Shown: positions 8,949 through 17,171 of the stretch, one piece after another
How positions within the stretch are numbered: the stretch's first letter is position 1
Layout: each line of letters begins with the position of its first letter
NCBI GenBank assembly: GCA_003298465.1
Contig: QNGA01000010.1
Location: 124,001 to 188,000 of the forward strand
Reading direction: 5' to 3'
Length of the DNA: 64,000 bases
Source of the DNA: a halophilic archaeon
GTDB lineage: Archaea > Halobacteriota > Halobacteria > Halobacteriales > Haladaptataceae
The notes under the pieces: model-generated
Told to the model about the DNA's origin: nothing
The model's input: the letters and a program-made list of their open reading frames with translations, nothing else
Databases searched by the model: none
Translations under genes and position numbers: made by a program

Positions 8949-8972
8949 TGTGATAACTGTTATTGTTAACAC
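8949..8972 (-). promoter_or_regulatory. Inverted-repeat operator candidate upstream of the sugar-binding protein
   Basis: On the minus strand GTGTTAAC, seven bases, then GTTATCAC form an interrupted palindrome about 25-48 bases before the start codon, overlapping the expected TATA/BRE position. A related TTAACAGTTGTTGTC stretch lies upstream of the UxaA operon (11559-11573). The IclR regulator at 20840-21619 is the obvious candidate to bind it; this is inference. Confidence 0.45.
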
Positions 8973-9027
8973 ATATTCATTAACCGTGGAAGAAACCCGG
9001 AACGGGTGAAATCGGATCGCCGGGGCG

Positions 9028-10032
9028 TCAGGCCAGGCCGGCGATGGTCCGAATCTCGTGCCAGCGGTCGTCCTCGATCTCGACGACGTCCCGACGACGG
9101 TCGCGCGCCACCGACCGCTCGCCGGGAAGGCGAATCTCGTCGACGTCGCTCGCCCGTTCGGACGCCTTCAACTCCCGCAGGAACGCGCTCGCCTCCGACG
9201 CGAAGTCGGGACGGCCGAACGCCGACGGGTCGAGGGCGAGAAGGAAGTCGCCCTTCGTGCAGGGGTCGCCGGTGTGGTACGTGCCGGTCACGTCCGTTCC
9301 CATGGCCGCACCGACCAGACCGCCGGCCAGCACCTCGACGGCGATGGCGAGGCCGGACCCCTTCGCGCCGCCGAACGGGAGGATGGTCCCCTCCAGCGCC
9401 GCGGCGGGGTCGGTCGTCGGTTCGCCCTCCACATCGAGCGCGACGGCTTCGGGGAGCGCCTCGCCACGCTCCTTCCGGTGGAGCACCGTTCCGCGCGCGA
9501 TGGCGGACGTCGACATGTCGAGGTTGAACGGCGGGTCCGTCGGGAGGCCGACGGCGATGGGGTTCGTCCCCAGTATCGGTTCGGCCCCGCCGTACGGCGG
9601 CATCGCGGGTTCCGTGTTCGTGATGGCGACGCCGACGTACCCCTCCGACCGTATCCGGTCGGTGTAGTAGCCGAGCATCCCGAGGTGGTTCGTGTCGTGG
9701 ACGCCGACGGCGCCGACGCCGAACTCGTCGGCGCGGTCCATCGCGGTCACCGCCGCTTCGCTCGCGACTACGGGACCGAGTCGAGAGCCGCCTGAAAGCG
9801 TCACGGCGCCGCCGCGTTCGGCGACCACCTCGATGGTGCCGTCGGGGTCGACGTTCCCGTGTTCGATACCGCGGACGAACCGCGGCAGACGCAGGAGCCC
9901 GTGCGAGTGCTTCCCGCGGGCGTCCGCGCTCACCAGGGTCTCGGCCGTGAGTTCGGCGTCCGACGGCGAGATGCCCTGGTTCTCGAAGGCGGCAGTCGCT
10001 ACGTCCACGGCGCGCTGACGATCTACCTCCAT
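9028..10032 (-). CDS. Ldh2/malate-lactate dehydrogenase family NAD(P) oxidoreductase
   Basis: A 334-residue member of the Ldh2 superfamily (malate/L-lactate, ureidoglycolate and 2,3-diketogulonate reductases), which lacks a Rossmann fold. Diagnostic motifs are KHSHGLLRLPR (41-51, His44), HDTNHLGMLGYY, ILGTNPIAVG and LDMSTSAIARG. It is the last gene of a three-gene operon, starting one base after the UxaA-type large subunit stop, so it probably acts on the keto or hydroxy acid made by that dehydratase. The substrate cannot be deduced from sequence. It is shorter than many homologues (~350) but all core motifs are intact. Confidence 0.8.
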   Translation of the reverse strand: MEVDRQRAVDVATAAFENQGISPSDAELTAETLVSADARGKHSHGLLRLPRFVRGIEHGNVDPDGTIEVVAERGGAVTLSGGSRLGPVVASEAAVTAMDRADEFGVGAVGVHDTNHLGMLGYYTDRIRSEGYVGVAITNTEPAMPPYGGAEPILGTNPIAVGLPTDPPFNLDMSTSAIARGTVLHRKERGEALPEAVALDVEGEPTTDPAAALEGTILPFGGAKGSGLAIAVEVLAGGLVGAAMGTDVTGTYHTGDPCTKGDFLLALDPSAFGRPDFASEASAFLRELKASERASDVDEIRLPGERSVARDRRRDVVEIEDDRWHEIRTIAGLA

Positions 10033-10033
10033 C

Positions 10034-11200
10034 TCACGTGGACGGTCCGATGCGGTGGATGGCGAACTGGCTCTCGCCGAGGGCCTCGCTCATCGTGAGT
10101 TTGCCGTTGACGACGTCCTCTATCTCGTCCCAGAGCTGGTCGGTCGCCCAGTCGAAGGACTCGTCGCCGACGAGCGCGTCGCTCACGTCGACGTCGGTCT
10201 CTTCGGGGACGCGCTCGGCGCTGCCGGGGTTGCCGGTGACCTTGATGGTCGGCATGACGGCGTTCGAGAGCGTGTGTCCCTGGCCGGTCGAGATGACCAT
10301 GAAGTGCGCGCCGCTCGCGCCGATGCCCGTGACCGACTCCGCACCGTGGCCGGGCGAGTCCATGATATACATCCCCGACCGGTCGGGGATCTTCTCGGCG
10401 TAGTCGACCATGTCCTGGATGGGACCGTCGCCGGACTTGACGAGCGCGCCGAGCGACTTCTCCTCGATGGTCGTCAGGCCGCCGTCCATGTTGTCCGGGG
10501 TGGGCTGGGCACCGCGGACGTCGTAGCCCGTCGCCTGCAGGCGCTCGTCCCACCACTCGACGCGGTCCAGAATCTTCTGTTTGACCTCCTCCGAGACTGC
10601 GCGCTCCGCGAGTTCCTTCTCGCCGCCGAAGAACTCGGGCGTCTCGGCGAAGACGCCGCGGCCGCCGTGGTCGTCGATGAGTCGCCAGACTGCGCCCGCG
10701 GTCGCCTTGTGCTGGCAGAGCCCCGAGGTGGTGTCCGACGTCGCACAGTTGATGCCGAAGGTGAGGTTGGACATGTCCGCCGGAACGCGGCGCTGCGCGC
10801 TGGCGTCCCGGACCATTCCCTGGGCGGCGTTGACCGTGGCCTTCAGACCGTTCATCACGCCTTTCTCCCGGTGGATGTTGACCGATTCGCTCGGTCGGCC
10901 GGTCTCGGCGACGTCGTCCGCGAGTTCGTCGCCGTCGACGATCTCGCCGGCGTGGGCGACCACGACCGCGCCGTAGGTGTTCGGATGCGTCGCGTAACCC
11001 AGCAGCGTCCGGTACGTCTGGAAGACGTCGGGCTTGGTCTGACACCGCCCGAGCGGGTGGGTGATGGGGATGGCGTTCTCGACGATGTCCGCCGCGCGCT
11101 CGACCGTGTCGTTCGCGTACGGGGCCGTCGAGACGATTACGACGTTGTTCCGGATGCCGATGCTACCGTCGTCGCGTTCGTATCCGAGGAATTCGCTCAT
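10034..11200 (-). CDS. UxaA-family sugar-acid dehydratase, large (C-terminal) subunit
   Basis: This 388-residue protein matches the C-terminal domain of altronate/galactarate dehydratases: FLGYERDDGSIGIRNNVV at the start, HPLGRCQTKPD, FGINCATSDTTSGL (Cys probably near the metal site) and GHTLSNAVMPTIKVTGNP. In bacteria it is fused to the SAF domain; here the SAF domain is the separate upstream gene, as is common in archaea. It would dehydrate an aldarate or aldonate to a 2-keto-3-deoxy acid using a metal. I prefer the ATG at 11200 because the family begins M-(S)-x-F-x-G-Y; a GTG at 11209 overlapping the SAF stop is possible. Second gene of the operon. Confidence 0.83.
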   Translation of the reverse strand: MSEFLGYERDDGSIGIRNNVVIVSTAPYANDTVERAADIVENAIPITHPLGRCQTKPDVFQTYRTLLGYATHPNTYGAVVVAHAGEIVDGDELADDVAETGRPSESVNIHREKGVMNGLKATVNAAQGMVRDASAQRRVPADMSNLTFGINCATSDTTSGLCQHKATAGAVWRLIDDHGGRGVFAETPEFFGGEKELAERAVSEEVKQKILDRVEWWDERLQATGYDVRGAQPTPDNMDGGLTTIEEKSLGALVKSGDGPIQDMVDYAEKIPDRSGMYIMDSPGHGAESVTGIGASGAHFMVISTGQGHTLSNAVMPTIKVTGNPGSAERVPEETDVDVSDALVGDESFDWATDQLWDEIEDVVNGKLTMSEALGESQFAIHRIGPST

Positions 11201-11205
11201 GGTGT

Positions 11206-11532
11206 TCACTCGTGTGCTGCCTGCGCTTGGTTCTGGTCGTCGGCGAGGTCGCCGCGACCGTAGTTTGAGTCGACGTTGTGGACGTGGACCCAGTCGCCGG
11301 CCTCGACGTCGGTCGAGGCGTTTCCGATGCTCTTGCCGTACTTGGTGACCGTCTCCCCCTCGGGTATCGGTTCGAGTGCGAGTTTGTGGCCAAACTCGAC
11401 GTCGTCGTTCATCTCGATGGTTCGTTCCGCGTCGCCGACGGCGACGGTGACCGTCTCGCCGGCCTCGACGTCACGAAGCGCCGTTGCGACGTTGTCTGCA
11501 GGTTCTACGACCTCGATAAGCTGGTCGGCCAT
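11206..11532 (-). CDS. UxaA-family dehydratase SAF-domain (small) subunit
   Basis: A 108-residue SAF-domain protein with the UxaA N-terminal signatures GHKLALEPIPEG, VTKYGKSIGNAS, DVEAGDWVHVHNV and YGRGDL. It is the partner of the downstream large subunit, and the two genes abut or overlap. First gene of the operon SAF - large subunit - Ldh2. A GTTAATA TATA-like element lies about 27 bases upstream (minus strand, near 11557-11563), consistent with a leaderless start. Confidence 0.85.
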   Translation of the reverse strand: MADQLIEVVEPADNVATALRDVEAGETVTVAVGDAERTIEMNDDVEFGHKLALEPIPEGETVTKYGKSIGNASTDVEAGDWVHVHNVDSNYGRGDLADDQNQAQAAHE

Positions 11533-11601
11533 GCAATCGAGCGAACAAACTCCTTCGTATTAACAGTTGTTGTCAGCGGTACCGCGGTCCGGTACGGCTG
11601 G

Positions 11602-12597
11602 TTAGAGAAGCGTCACGACGGCGACCAGCGAGAGGGTGCTGACGGTGGCGAGATGAGCGACGACGAGGGCCACCGGTCTCATTCCCGCCGCACCGAGACT
11701 GTCGAGGTCCAGGTCGAAGCCGAGACCGGCGAACGCCAGGGCGAACAGCCAGTCGCCGGTGACGTCTATCGCGGCCACGGTCGACGTCGGGAGGGTCACC
11801 GCGTTCACGATGGCGATGACCGCGAGGAACCCCAGGAGGAACTTCGGGAAGCGATTCCAGAGTTCGGTGGGACCGGTCGAGTCGCCGGTGCCCGCCGTGT
11901 ACCGGACCGCGTACGCGATGGCCAGCAGGCCGATGAAGGAGTTGCGGACGAGCTTCGTGACGGTCGCCCACCGGCCGGCCGTTTCCGACATCGCGAATCC
12001 CACGGCAGCGGTCGGGCCGGTGCTGAACAGGCTCAGGCCGGCCCAGATGCCGAACTGTTTGCCGGTGATGCCGAGAACGCTGCCGAGGATCGGAAAGACG
12101 ACGAGCGTCACCGCGTCGAACAGCAGTATCGTCGCCACGGCGTACGTGATGTCGGTCTCGTCGACGTCGATACTCCCGGCGACGGCCACCACCGCGGAGA
12201 CGCCGCAGATACTCGCACCGGCGGCGAGCAACGACGTGGTTCGTCCGTCGACGTCGAGGAGACGTCCGGCGACCGCCTCCGTGAAGAGCACGCCGACGAC
12301 CACGGCCCCGGCGGCCAACACGACGACGAGCGGGCCGGTGGTGACCAGTTCCTCGACGGTGAGACGGGCTCCGAGGAGGACGATGCCGGTCTCCAGGAGG
12401 AGTTTGTGTCGACTCACGCCCGGCGTCGCCCAGTCCGGGACGCCGACGGTGTTGGCCACGAGCGCGCCGACGGCGATGGCGACGATGAGGGGGCTGAGAT
12501 GCGCGAGGCGCGTTCCGAGCGTGCGAGCGACGACCGCCACGCCCGCGAGGAGCGCGAGTCCCGGGAGGAGGCTTCGCGCGTGGGTCCGCGCCGTCAT
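11602..12597 (-). CDS. YeiH/UPF0324 family putative sulfate/anion exporter
   Basis: A 331-residue polytopic protein with about ten hydrophobic segments. Family marks include LSPLIVAIAVGALVANTVG, LLETGIVLLGARLTVEEL, AAGASICGVSAVVAVAGSI and the C-terminal AFAGLGFDLDLDSL. The YeiH/UPF0324 family is annotated as sulfate or sulfonate exporters on limited evidence. The ATG at 12597 (MTARTHARS) was chosen because upstream in-frame residues are not membrane-like. It lies inside the sugar island, tail-to-tail with nothing, and may export an anionic by-product; that is a guess. Confidence 0.75.
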   Translation of the reverse strand: MTARTHARSLLPGLALLAGVAVVARTLGTRLAHLSPLIVAIAVGALVANTVGVPDWATPGVSRHKLLLETGIVLLGARLTVEELVTTGPLVVVLAAGAVVVGVLFTEAVAGRLLDVDGRTTSLLAAGASICGVSAVVAVAGSIDVDETDITYAVATILLFDAVTLVVFPILGSVLGITGKQFGIWAGLSLFSTGPTAAVGFAMSETAGRWATVTKLVRNSFIGLLAIAYAVRYTAGTGDSTGPTELWNRFPKFLLGFLAVIAIVNAVTLPTSTVAAIDVTGDWLFALAFAGLGFDLDLDSLGAAGMRPVALVVAHLATVSTLSLVAVVTLL

Positions 12598-12839
12598 CCG
12601 ACTACGAGATGGATGGACACGATTCCCACGCCCAGAATCGTCGCCTTCCAGCCACGGTCGAGCGCGCTCCACCAGCGGAGCGCGACACCGACAGCGTCGC
12701 TATCGAGAGACGCGGACGTTGCTGATACCATGGTCGTGTTCGCACCGTCTCCGACGAACTATTTAAAATTCGCGTTGCGACGCTCCGCGGACTCCCGTAG
12801 GTTTATTGTCGAGGGTTGCTTCATGTGCGACGTATACGT

Positions 12840-13814
12840 ATGCCAGACACTGTGGACCACGCAAGTAGCTCCCGCCGTGACTCGTCCGACGGGGCGTCGA
12901 CGCCCGTCCAGTCGCGATGGCAGCGGTACCGAGAACTTCGGCTGACGGAGGAGGAACTGGCGACGGCGCTGTTGACGCCCGTCGTGCTGTTCCTGCTGGC
13001 CGTCTCCTTCTACCCCATCGTCGAGACGATACGAAGTAGCCTCTACACGGGGTACATCATCGAATCGCGGCCGACGACCTTCGTCGGCCTACAGAACTAC
13101 GAGCAGATCCTGAGCAACGGCGGGTTCTGGAACTCGTTCAAGGTGAGCATGATCTACACCTTCGTGTCGGTGCCCGTCGAACTCGTCATCGGGCTCGGCA
13201 TCGCCCTGCTCCTCCAGCGCGCGTTCAAGGGGAAGTACTTCATCCAGGCGGCGATTCTGTTCCCCTGGGCGCTGCCGACCGTCATCAACGCGAAGATATG
13301 GGCGTGGATGTTCCACGGGCAGTACGGCGTCATCAACGACGTGCTCGTCCGCCTCGGGATTCTGGAGTCGGCGTACCCGTTCCTGGCGAAGCCGGACGTC
13401 GCGCTCGCGTCGATGATCTTCATCACCATCTGGAAGACCAGCTCCTTCATGGCGCTCATCCTGCTCGCGGGCCTGTCCGGCATCCCGGACCACCTCTACG
13501 AGGCGGCGCGCATGGACGGAGCGTCGAAGTGGCGGCAGTTCCGCGACATCACGCTCCCGCTGTTGAAACCGACCATCCTCGTCGCGCTCATCTTCCGGAC
13601 GCTGCCGGCGTTCCAGGCGTTCGGACTCCCGTACGGCCTGACCGGGGGCGGTCCCGGGGAGGCGACGACCACGCTCGTCCTGTTCGACCACCAGCTCACG
13701 TTCACCCAACTGGCGTTCGGCCGGGGGTCGGCCGCGGCGACGCTCATCACGCTGATGGCGCTGATAATCTCGCTCGTCTACGTCGGAACCCTCTACGAAC
13801 CGGAGGTGCGCTAA
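12840..13814 (+). CDS. CUT1 sugar ABC transporter permease 1 (MalF/UgpA-like)
   Basis: A 324-residue inner-membrane permease with six transmembrane segments after a cytoplasmic N-terminus. The EAA loop that docks on the ATPase is present (LYEAARMDGASKWRQFRDI). It has SFYPIVETIRSSL and an LTGGGPGEATTTLVLF pattern typical of MalF/UgpA proteins. The ATG at 12840 is preferred to an upstream frame extension because conservation starts later. It pairs with permease 2, one base downstream, and presumably works with the binding protein at 7605-8924 and the ATPase at 19581-20711. Confidence 0.9.
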   Translation: MPDTVDHASSSRRDSSDGASTPVQSRWQRYRELRLTEEELATALLTPVVLFLLAVSFYPIVETIRSSLYTGYIIESRPTTFVGLQNYEQILSNGGFWNSFKVSMIYTFVSVPVELVIGLGIALLLQRAFKGKYFIQAAILFPWALPTVINAKIWAWMFHGQYGVINDVLVRLGILESAYPFLAKPDVALASMIFITIWKTSSFMALILLAGLSGIPDHLYEAARMDGASKWRQFRDITLPLLKPTILVALIFRTLPAFQAFGLPYGLTGGGPGEATTTLVLFDHQLTFTQLAFGRGSAAATLITLMALIISLVYVGTLYEPEVR

Positions 13815-13815
13815 C

Positions 13816-14682
13816 GTGAGTACGAAAACGGGCGGTACGTTCGACGTCGACTCGCTACAGGAGGTCGGGGAGAAACTGGGCTTCTACGGCTCGATACTCA
13901 CCATCGCGGCCATCTCGATGTTCCCCGTCTTCTGGATGTTCCTCACGTCCATCAAGCAACCGTCGAACGTCGTCCAGTTCCCGGTCCACTACCTGCCGCA
14001 GAACCCGACGCTCGAGAACTACCGGACGGCGCTCGAAGATGCGCCGTTCATGCGCTACCTCCTCAACAGCGTGATCGTCGCCGGCGGGACGGCCCTCGTC
14101 GACGTGATCCTGGGTGCGCTCGCCGGGTACGCGCTCTCGCGGCTCCGGTTCCGGTTCAAGCTACCGGTCCTCCTGCTCATCCTGGGTACCGCGATGTTGC
14201 CGTTCATCTCCCGGCTCATCCCGCTGTTCTCGCTGGCGCGGTCGTGGGGGCTGCTCAACGACTACGTCGGTCTCATCATCCCCTACGCCGCCTTCCAGCT
14301 TCCGTTCGCGGTCTGGATCTTCCAGGCGTACTTCAAGGAACTCCCCGACTCGCTGGAGGAAGCCGGGCTGATGGACGGGCTCTCGCGCATCGGCGTCCTC
14401 TTTCGCATCATCCTCCCCGTCTCCGCGCCCGCGATGGCGACGACGGCCATCATCGTCTTCATCTACGCGTGGAACGAGTTCCTCTTCGCGCTGACGTTCA
14501 TGACCGAGGACAGCATGCGGACGATCACGGTCGGCATCGCGACCTACCAGGGCGAGTTCCAGTACCCGTGGGGCACCATCTCGGCCGCGGTGTTCATGTC
14601 CATCGTCCCGCTGATGCTGTTCATGCTGTTCTTCCAGCGGAAGGTCGTCGAGGGACTCACGGCCGGCACCGGCAAGGCCTGA
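13816..14682 (+). CDS. CUT1 sugar ABC transporter permease 2 (MalG/UgpE-like)
   Basis: A 288-residue permease starting at a GTG one base after the permease 1 stop, indicating translational coupling. It has six membrane segments and the EAA loop LEEAGLMDGLSRIGVLFRI. MalG-type features include FPVFWMFLTSIKQP, LAGYALSRLRF and IYAWNEFLFALTF. It completes the heterodimeric membrane channel of a carbohydrate importer. Confidence 0.9.
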   Translation: MSTKTGGTFDVDSLQEVGEKLGFYGSILTIAAISMFPVFWMFLTSIKQPSNVVQFPVHYLPQNPTLENYRTALEDAPFMRYLLNSVIVAGGTALVDVILGALAGYALSRLRFRFKLPVLLLILGTAMLPFISRLIPLFSLARSWGLLNDYVGLIIPYAAFQLPFAVWIFQAYFKELPDSLEEAGLMDGLSRIGVLFRIILPVSAPAMATTAIIVFIYAWNEFLFALTFMTEDSMRTITVGIATYQGEFQYPWGTISAAVFMSIVPLMLFMLFFQRKVVEGLTAGTGKA

Positions 14683-14794
14683 CTCGCCGCCCTCTTTTCC
14701 CGCCCGGTCGCCGAGGCGTCTCCAGTCGCACCGTGTCCGTACTCGCAGTACTCTCCAGCGTCGTCCTCCGCCAGTTCAGGTAGAAGAGAAACCG

Positions 14795-15763
14795 CTACTC
14801 GACGCCGTTGACGACGTTCCACGGTTCGCCGCCCGAGAGGACGGACGCGACGATTTCGGCGACCGTTCGACGCCGCTCCTCGTTCGCCTCCTCGGAGTAC
14901 CAGGCGACGTGGGGCGTTGCCACGACGCGGTCGTGGTCGCGCAGCGGGGCGTCGGCCGCCGGCGGTTCGTCGGGGAAGACGTCCAGGCCGGCGCCGGCTA
15001 TCTCCCCGGCGTTCAGCGCGTCGAGCAGCGCGTCACCGTCGACGATGGGGCCGCGCGCGACGTTCACGAGGTACGCCGAGTCCTTCATGCGGGCGAACGC
15101 CTCGGCGTCGAACAATCCGCGAGTGTCGTCCGTCAGCGGCGAGTGGACGCTCACGAAGTCCGCGCGTTCGAGCAGTTCCTCGAACGCGACGAGGTCCGCG
15201 GGGTCGTCCGCGAGGTCGTCGGCGGAGAGGAACGGGTCGCTGGCGAGCACGTCCGCGCCCAGCGACGCGGCGCGGGCACCGACCTCGCGGCCGATAGCGC
15301 CGTACCCGACGACGCCGACGGTCCGCGTCGAGAACCGGTGGACCGGGGTACCGACGTCGCGGTTCCACTCGCCCCGCTCGACCGAACGGTCGTAGCGGGG
15401 GACGCTGCGGGCCATCGAGAGGAGCAGCGCGAGCGCGTGCGTCGACACCTCCTCGAGACAGTAGTCGGGGACGTTCGTGACGGGGATGTCGCGGTCGGCG
15501 GCCGCGTCCACGTCGACGTTGTCGACGCCGATGCCGTACCGGGAGATGACCCGGACGTCGTCCATCACGGCGATGGCGTCCGCGTCGACGTCGTAGCGGA
15601 GGTTGATGACCGCGTCGGCGGCCGCGAGCGTCTCCTCGACGTCTTCGGCGGTTTCGCCGACGTCGTCGGTGAGTTCCACGACCTCCGCGAGGTGGCCGAG
15701 GACGGACCGCTCGATGGACAGGTCTTCGAAGTCGTGGTCGGTGACGACTACGGTGTGAGTCAT
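14795..15763 (-). CDS. NAD-dependent D-2-hydroxyacid dehydrogenase (CtBP/phosphoglycerate-dehydrogenase-like)
   Basis: A 322-residue D-isomer-specific 2-hydroxyacid dehydrogenase. The NAD site is VVGYGAIGREVG (151-162). The catalytic triad is complete: Arg237 in LVNVARGP, Glu266 in DVFPDEPP and His285 in TPHVAWYS. The RYGIGVDNVDV segment resembles the CtBP-like subgroup. It begins seven bases after the stop of the enolase-superfamily dehydratase, so the two form an operon; it likely interconverts a 2-keto acid and its hydroxy acid in the same pathway (for example glyoxylate/glycolate or a ketodeoxy acid). Confidence 0.85.
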   Translation of the reverse strand: MTHTVVVTDHDFEDLSIERSVLGHLAEVVELTDDVGETAEDVEETLAAADAVINLRYDVDADAIAVMDDVRVISRYGIGVDNVDVDAAADRDIPVTNVPDYCLEEVSTHALALLLSMARSVPRYDRSVERGEWNRDVGTPVHRFSTRTVGVVGYGAIGREVGARAASLGADVLASDPFLSADDLADDPADLVAFEELLERADFVSVHSPLTDDTRGLFDAEAFARMKDSAYLVNVARGPIVDGDALLDALNAGEIAGAGLDVFPDEPPAADAPLRDHDRVVATPHVAWYSEEANEERRRTVAEIVASVLSGGEPWNVVNGVE

Positions 15764-15770
15764 GGAGAGG

Positions 15771-17033
15771 TCAGACGACGAGTTCGGAGCCGTCGGTCAG
15801 GTACCGCTCGCACAGGTCGCGGTTCAGTTCCACGCCGAGACCCGGTCCCTCCGGCACGTCGACGTACCCGTCCTCGAGGATGGGACCGCTTCCCTCGGTC
15901 CTGACGGCCATCTCGTTCCACCACGGGACGTCGCGGGAGTGCCACTCCATGCAGAGGAAGTTGGGAATCGCCGCGGAAACGTGGGCGCCGGCCACGGTAC
16001 CGAGAGGGCTCGAGATGTTGTGCGAGGCGATGGGGATGCCGTAGAGGTCACAGACGGTCGCGATGTCGACGTACTCACCGAGGCCGCCGCACTTGTTCAC
16101 GTCGGGGGCGGCGATGTCCATCATGCCCTGACGGGCGGCCTTGTTGAACTGGTCGACCGTGACGAGGTTCTCGCCCGTGAGTACGGGAAGGTCGAGTTTC
16201 TCGGTGACGCGCTTCTGGGCGTCCCACTTCTCCGGCGGAACCGGGTCCTCGAGCCACGCCAGGTCGAACCGTTCGAGTTTCTTCCCGAGGCGAACGGCCG
16301 TCTCGACGGTGAAGTTCCAGTGGAGGTCCATCCCGAGGTCGACGTCGTAGCCGATCTCGTCGCGGACCGCCTCGACCAGCGACACCTTGTGTTCCAGCGC
16401 CTCGTTGTCCATCCGGCGGTTGGCCTCGTCGTACGTCTCGTGGGTCGGGACGTCCAGGTCGAACTTCAGGGCCTCGAAGCCCTCGTCGACGACCTCGCGG
16501 GCCGCGCGGGCGTAGGACTCCGGCGTGTAGACGTCCTTCGGGTCGTGGCTCTCCGCCTCGCCGAGGGACTCGCCCGCGTGCGTGTCACAGTAAATCTTGA
16601 CGCTGTCGCGATACTTCCCGCCCAGCAGTTCGTAGATGGGGACGTCGAACATCTTGCCCTTGATGTCGTAACAGGCCGTCTCGATGGCGGTGAACGCGGC
16701 CTGGCCGATGCGACCCGTGCCGGTGTAGCGCTGTTCGAGGAGTTCCCGCAGTCGGTGCGTGTCGAGGGGGTTCTCGCCCTCCAGGTCGACGGTCATCCGC
16801 TCGGCCATGTCGAGGGCCGCTTCGGCGCGGAAGGTCTCGCCGAGACCGTAGACGCCGGCGTCGGTCTCGACCTTGACGATGCCCCACGTGAAGTTGCCGG
16901 CGATGGCCATCGTCTTCACGTCGGTGATTTCGACGTCCCGTTCCGACGGTCGGTGGGTCTCCTCCACGCCCATGTCGCGCCAGGGAACGCCACCGCCCTG
17001 TGCGATGCGGTAGTCTGGCTTGTCGTTCGTCAT
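15771..17033 (-). CDS. Enolase-superfamily sugar-acid dehydratase (mandelate racemase/MLE family; xylonate or galactarate type)
   Basis: A 420-residue enolase-superfamily enzyme. The barrel holds the expected metal and catalytic residues: LKFDLD (~189-194), Asp236 and His238 in MDLHWNF, Glu262 in WLEDPVPP, Glu288 in LTGEN and His338 in ASHNISSPLG. The DLH pattern, with a His paired to SHN, fits sugar-acid dehydratases such as D-xylonate, gluconate or galactonate dehydratases. It would form a 2-keto-3-deoxy acid that the DapA-like aldolase can process. First gene of an operon with the 2-hydroxyacid dehydrogenase and divergent from the GH31 gene. The exact substrate is unresolved. Confidence 0.85.
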   Translation of the reverse strand: MTNDKPDYRIAQGGGVPWRDMGVEETHRPSERDVEITDVKTMAIAGNFTWGIVKVETDAGVYGLGETFRAEAALDMAERMTVDLEGENPLDTHRLRELLEQRYTGTGRIGQAAFTAIETACYDIKGKMFDVPIYELLGGKYRDSVKIYCDTHAGESLGEAESHDPKDVYTPESYARAAREVVDEGFEALKFDLDVPTHETYDEANRRMDNEALEHKVSLVEAVRDEIGYDVDLGMDLHWNFTVETAVRLGKKLERFDLAWLEDPVPPEKWDAQKRVTEKLDLPVLTGENLVTVDQFNKAARQGMMDIAAPDVNKCGGLGEYVDIATVCDLYGIPIASHNISSPLGTVAGAHVSAAIPNFLCMEWHSRDVPWWNEMAVRTEGSGPILEDGYVDVPEGPGLGVELNRDLCERYLTDGSELVV

Positions 17034-17136
17034 CGTGTGTGTTCTTTCCCAACGGGCGAATAAAGATTGCGGTCACGGCAGTGGCAGAACAGGAGACGGG
17101 AAGGGTCCGCGACGAGCGTCGGAGTCGACGGGGTAG

Positions 17137-17144
17137 TTTTAATA
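17137..17144 (+). promoter_or_regulatory. TATA-like element of the GH31 gene
   Basis: TTTTAATA is centred about 31 bases before the ATG at 17172, which supports that start and a near-leaderless transcript. Confidence 0.5.
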
Positions 17145-17171
17145 GTGCCACCCTCCCTAAATCGACTGTCA

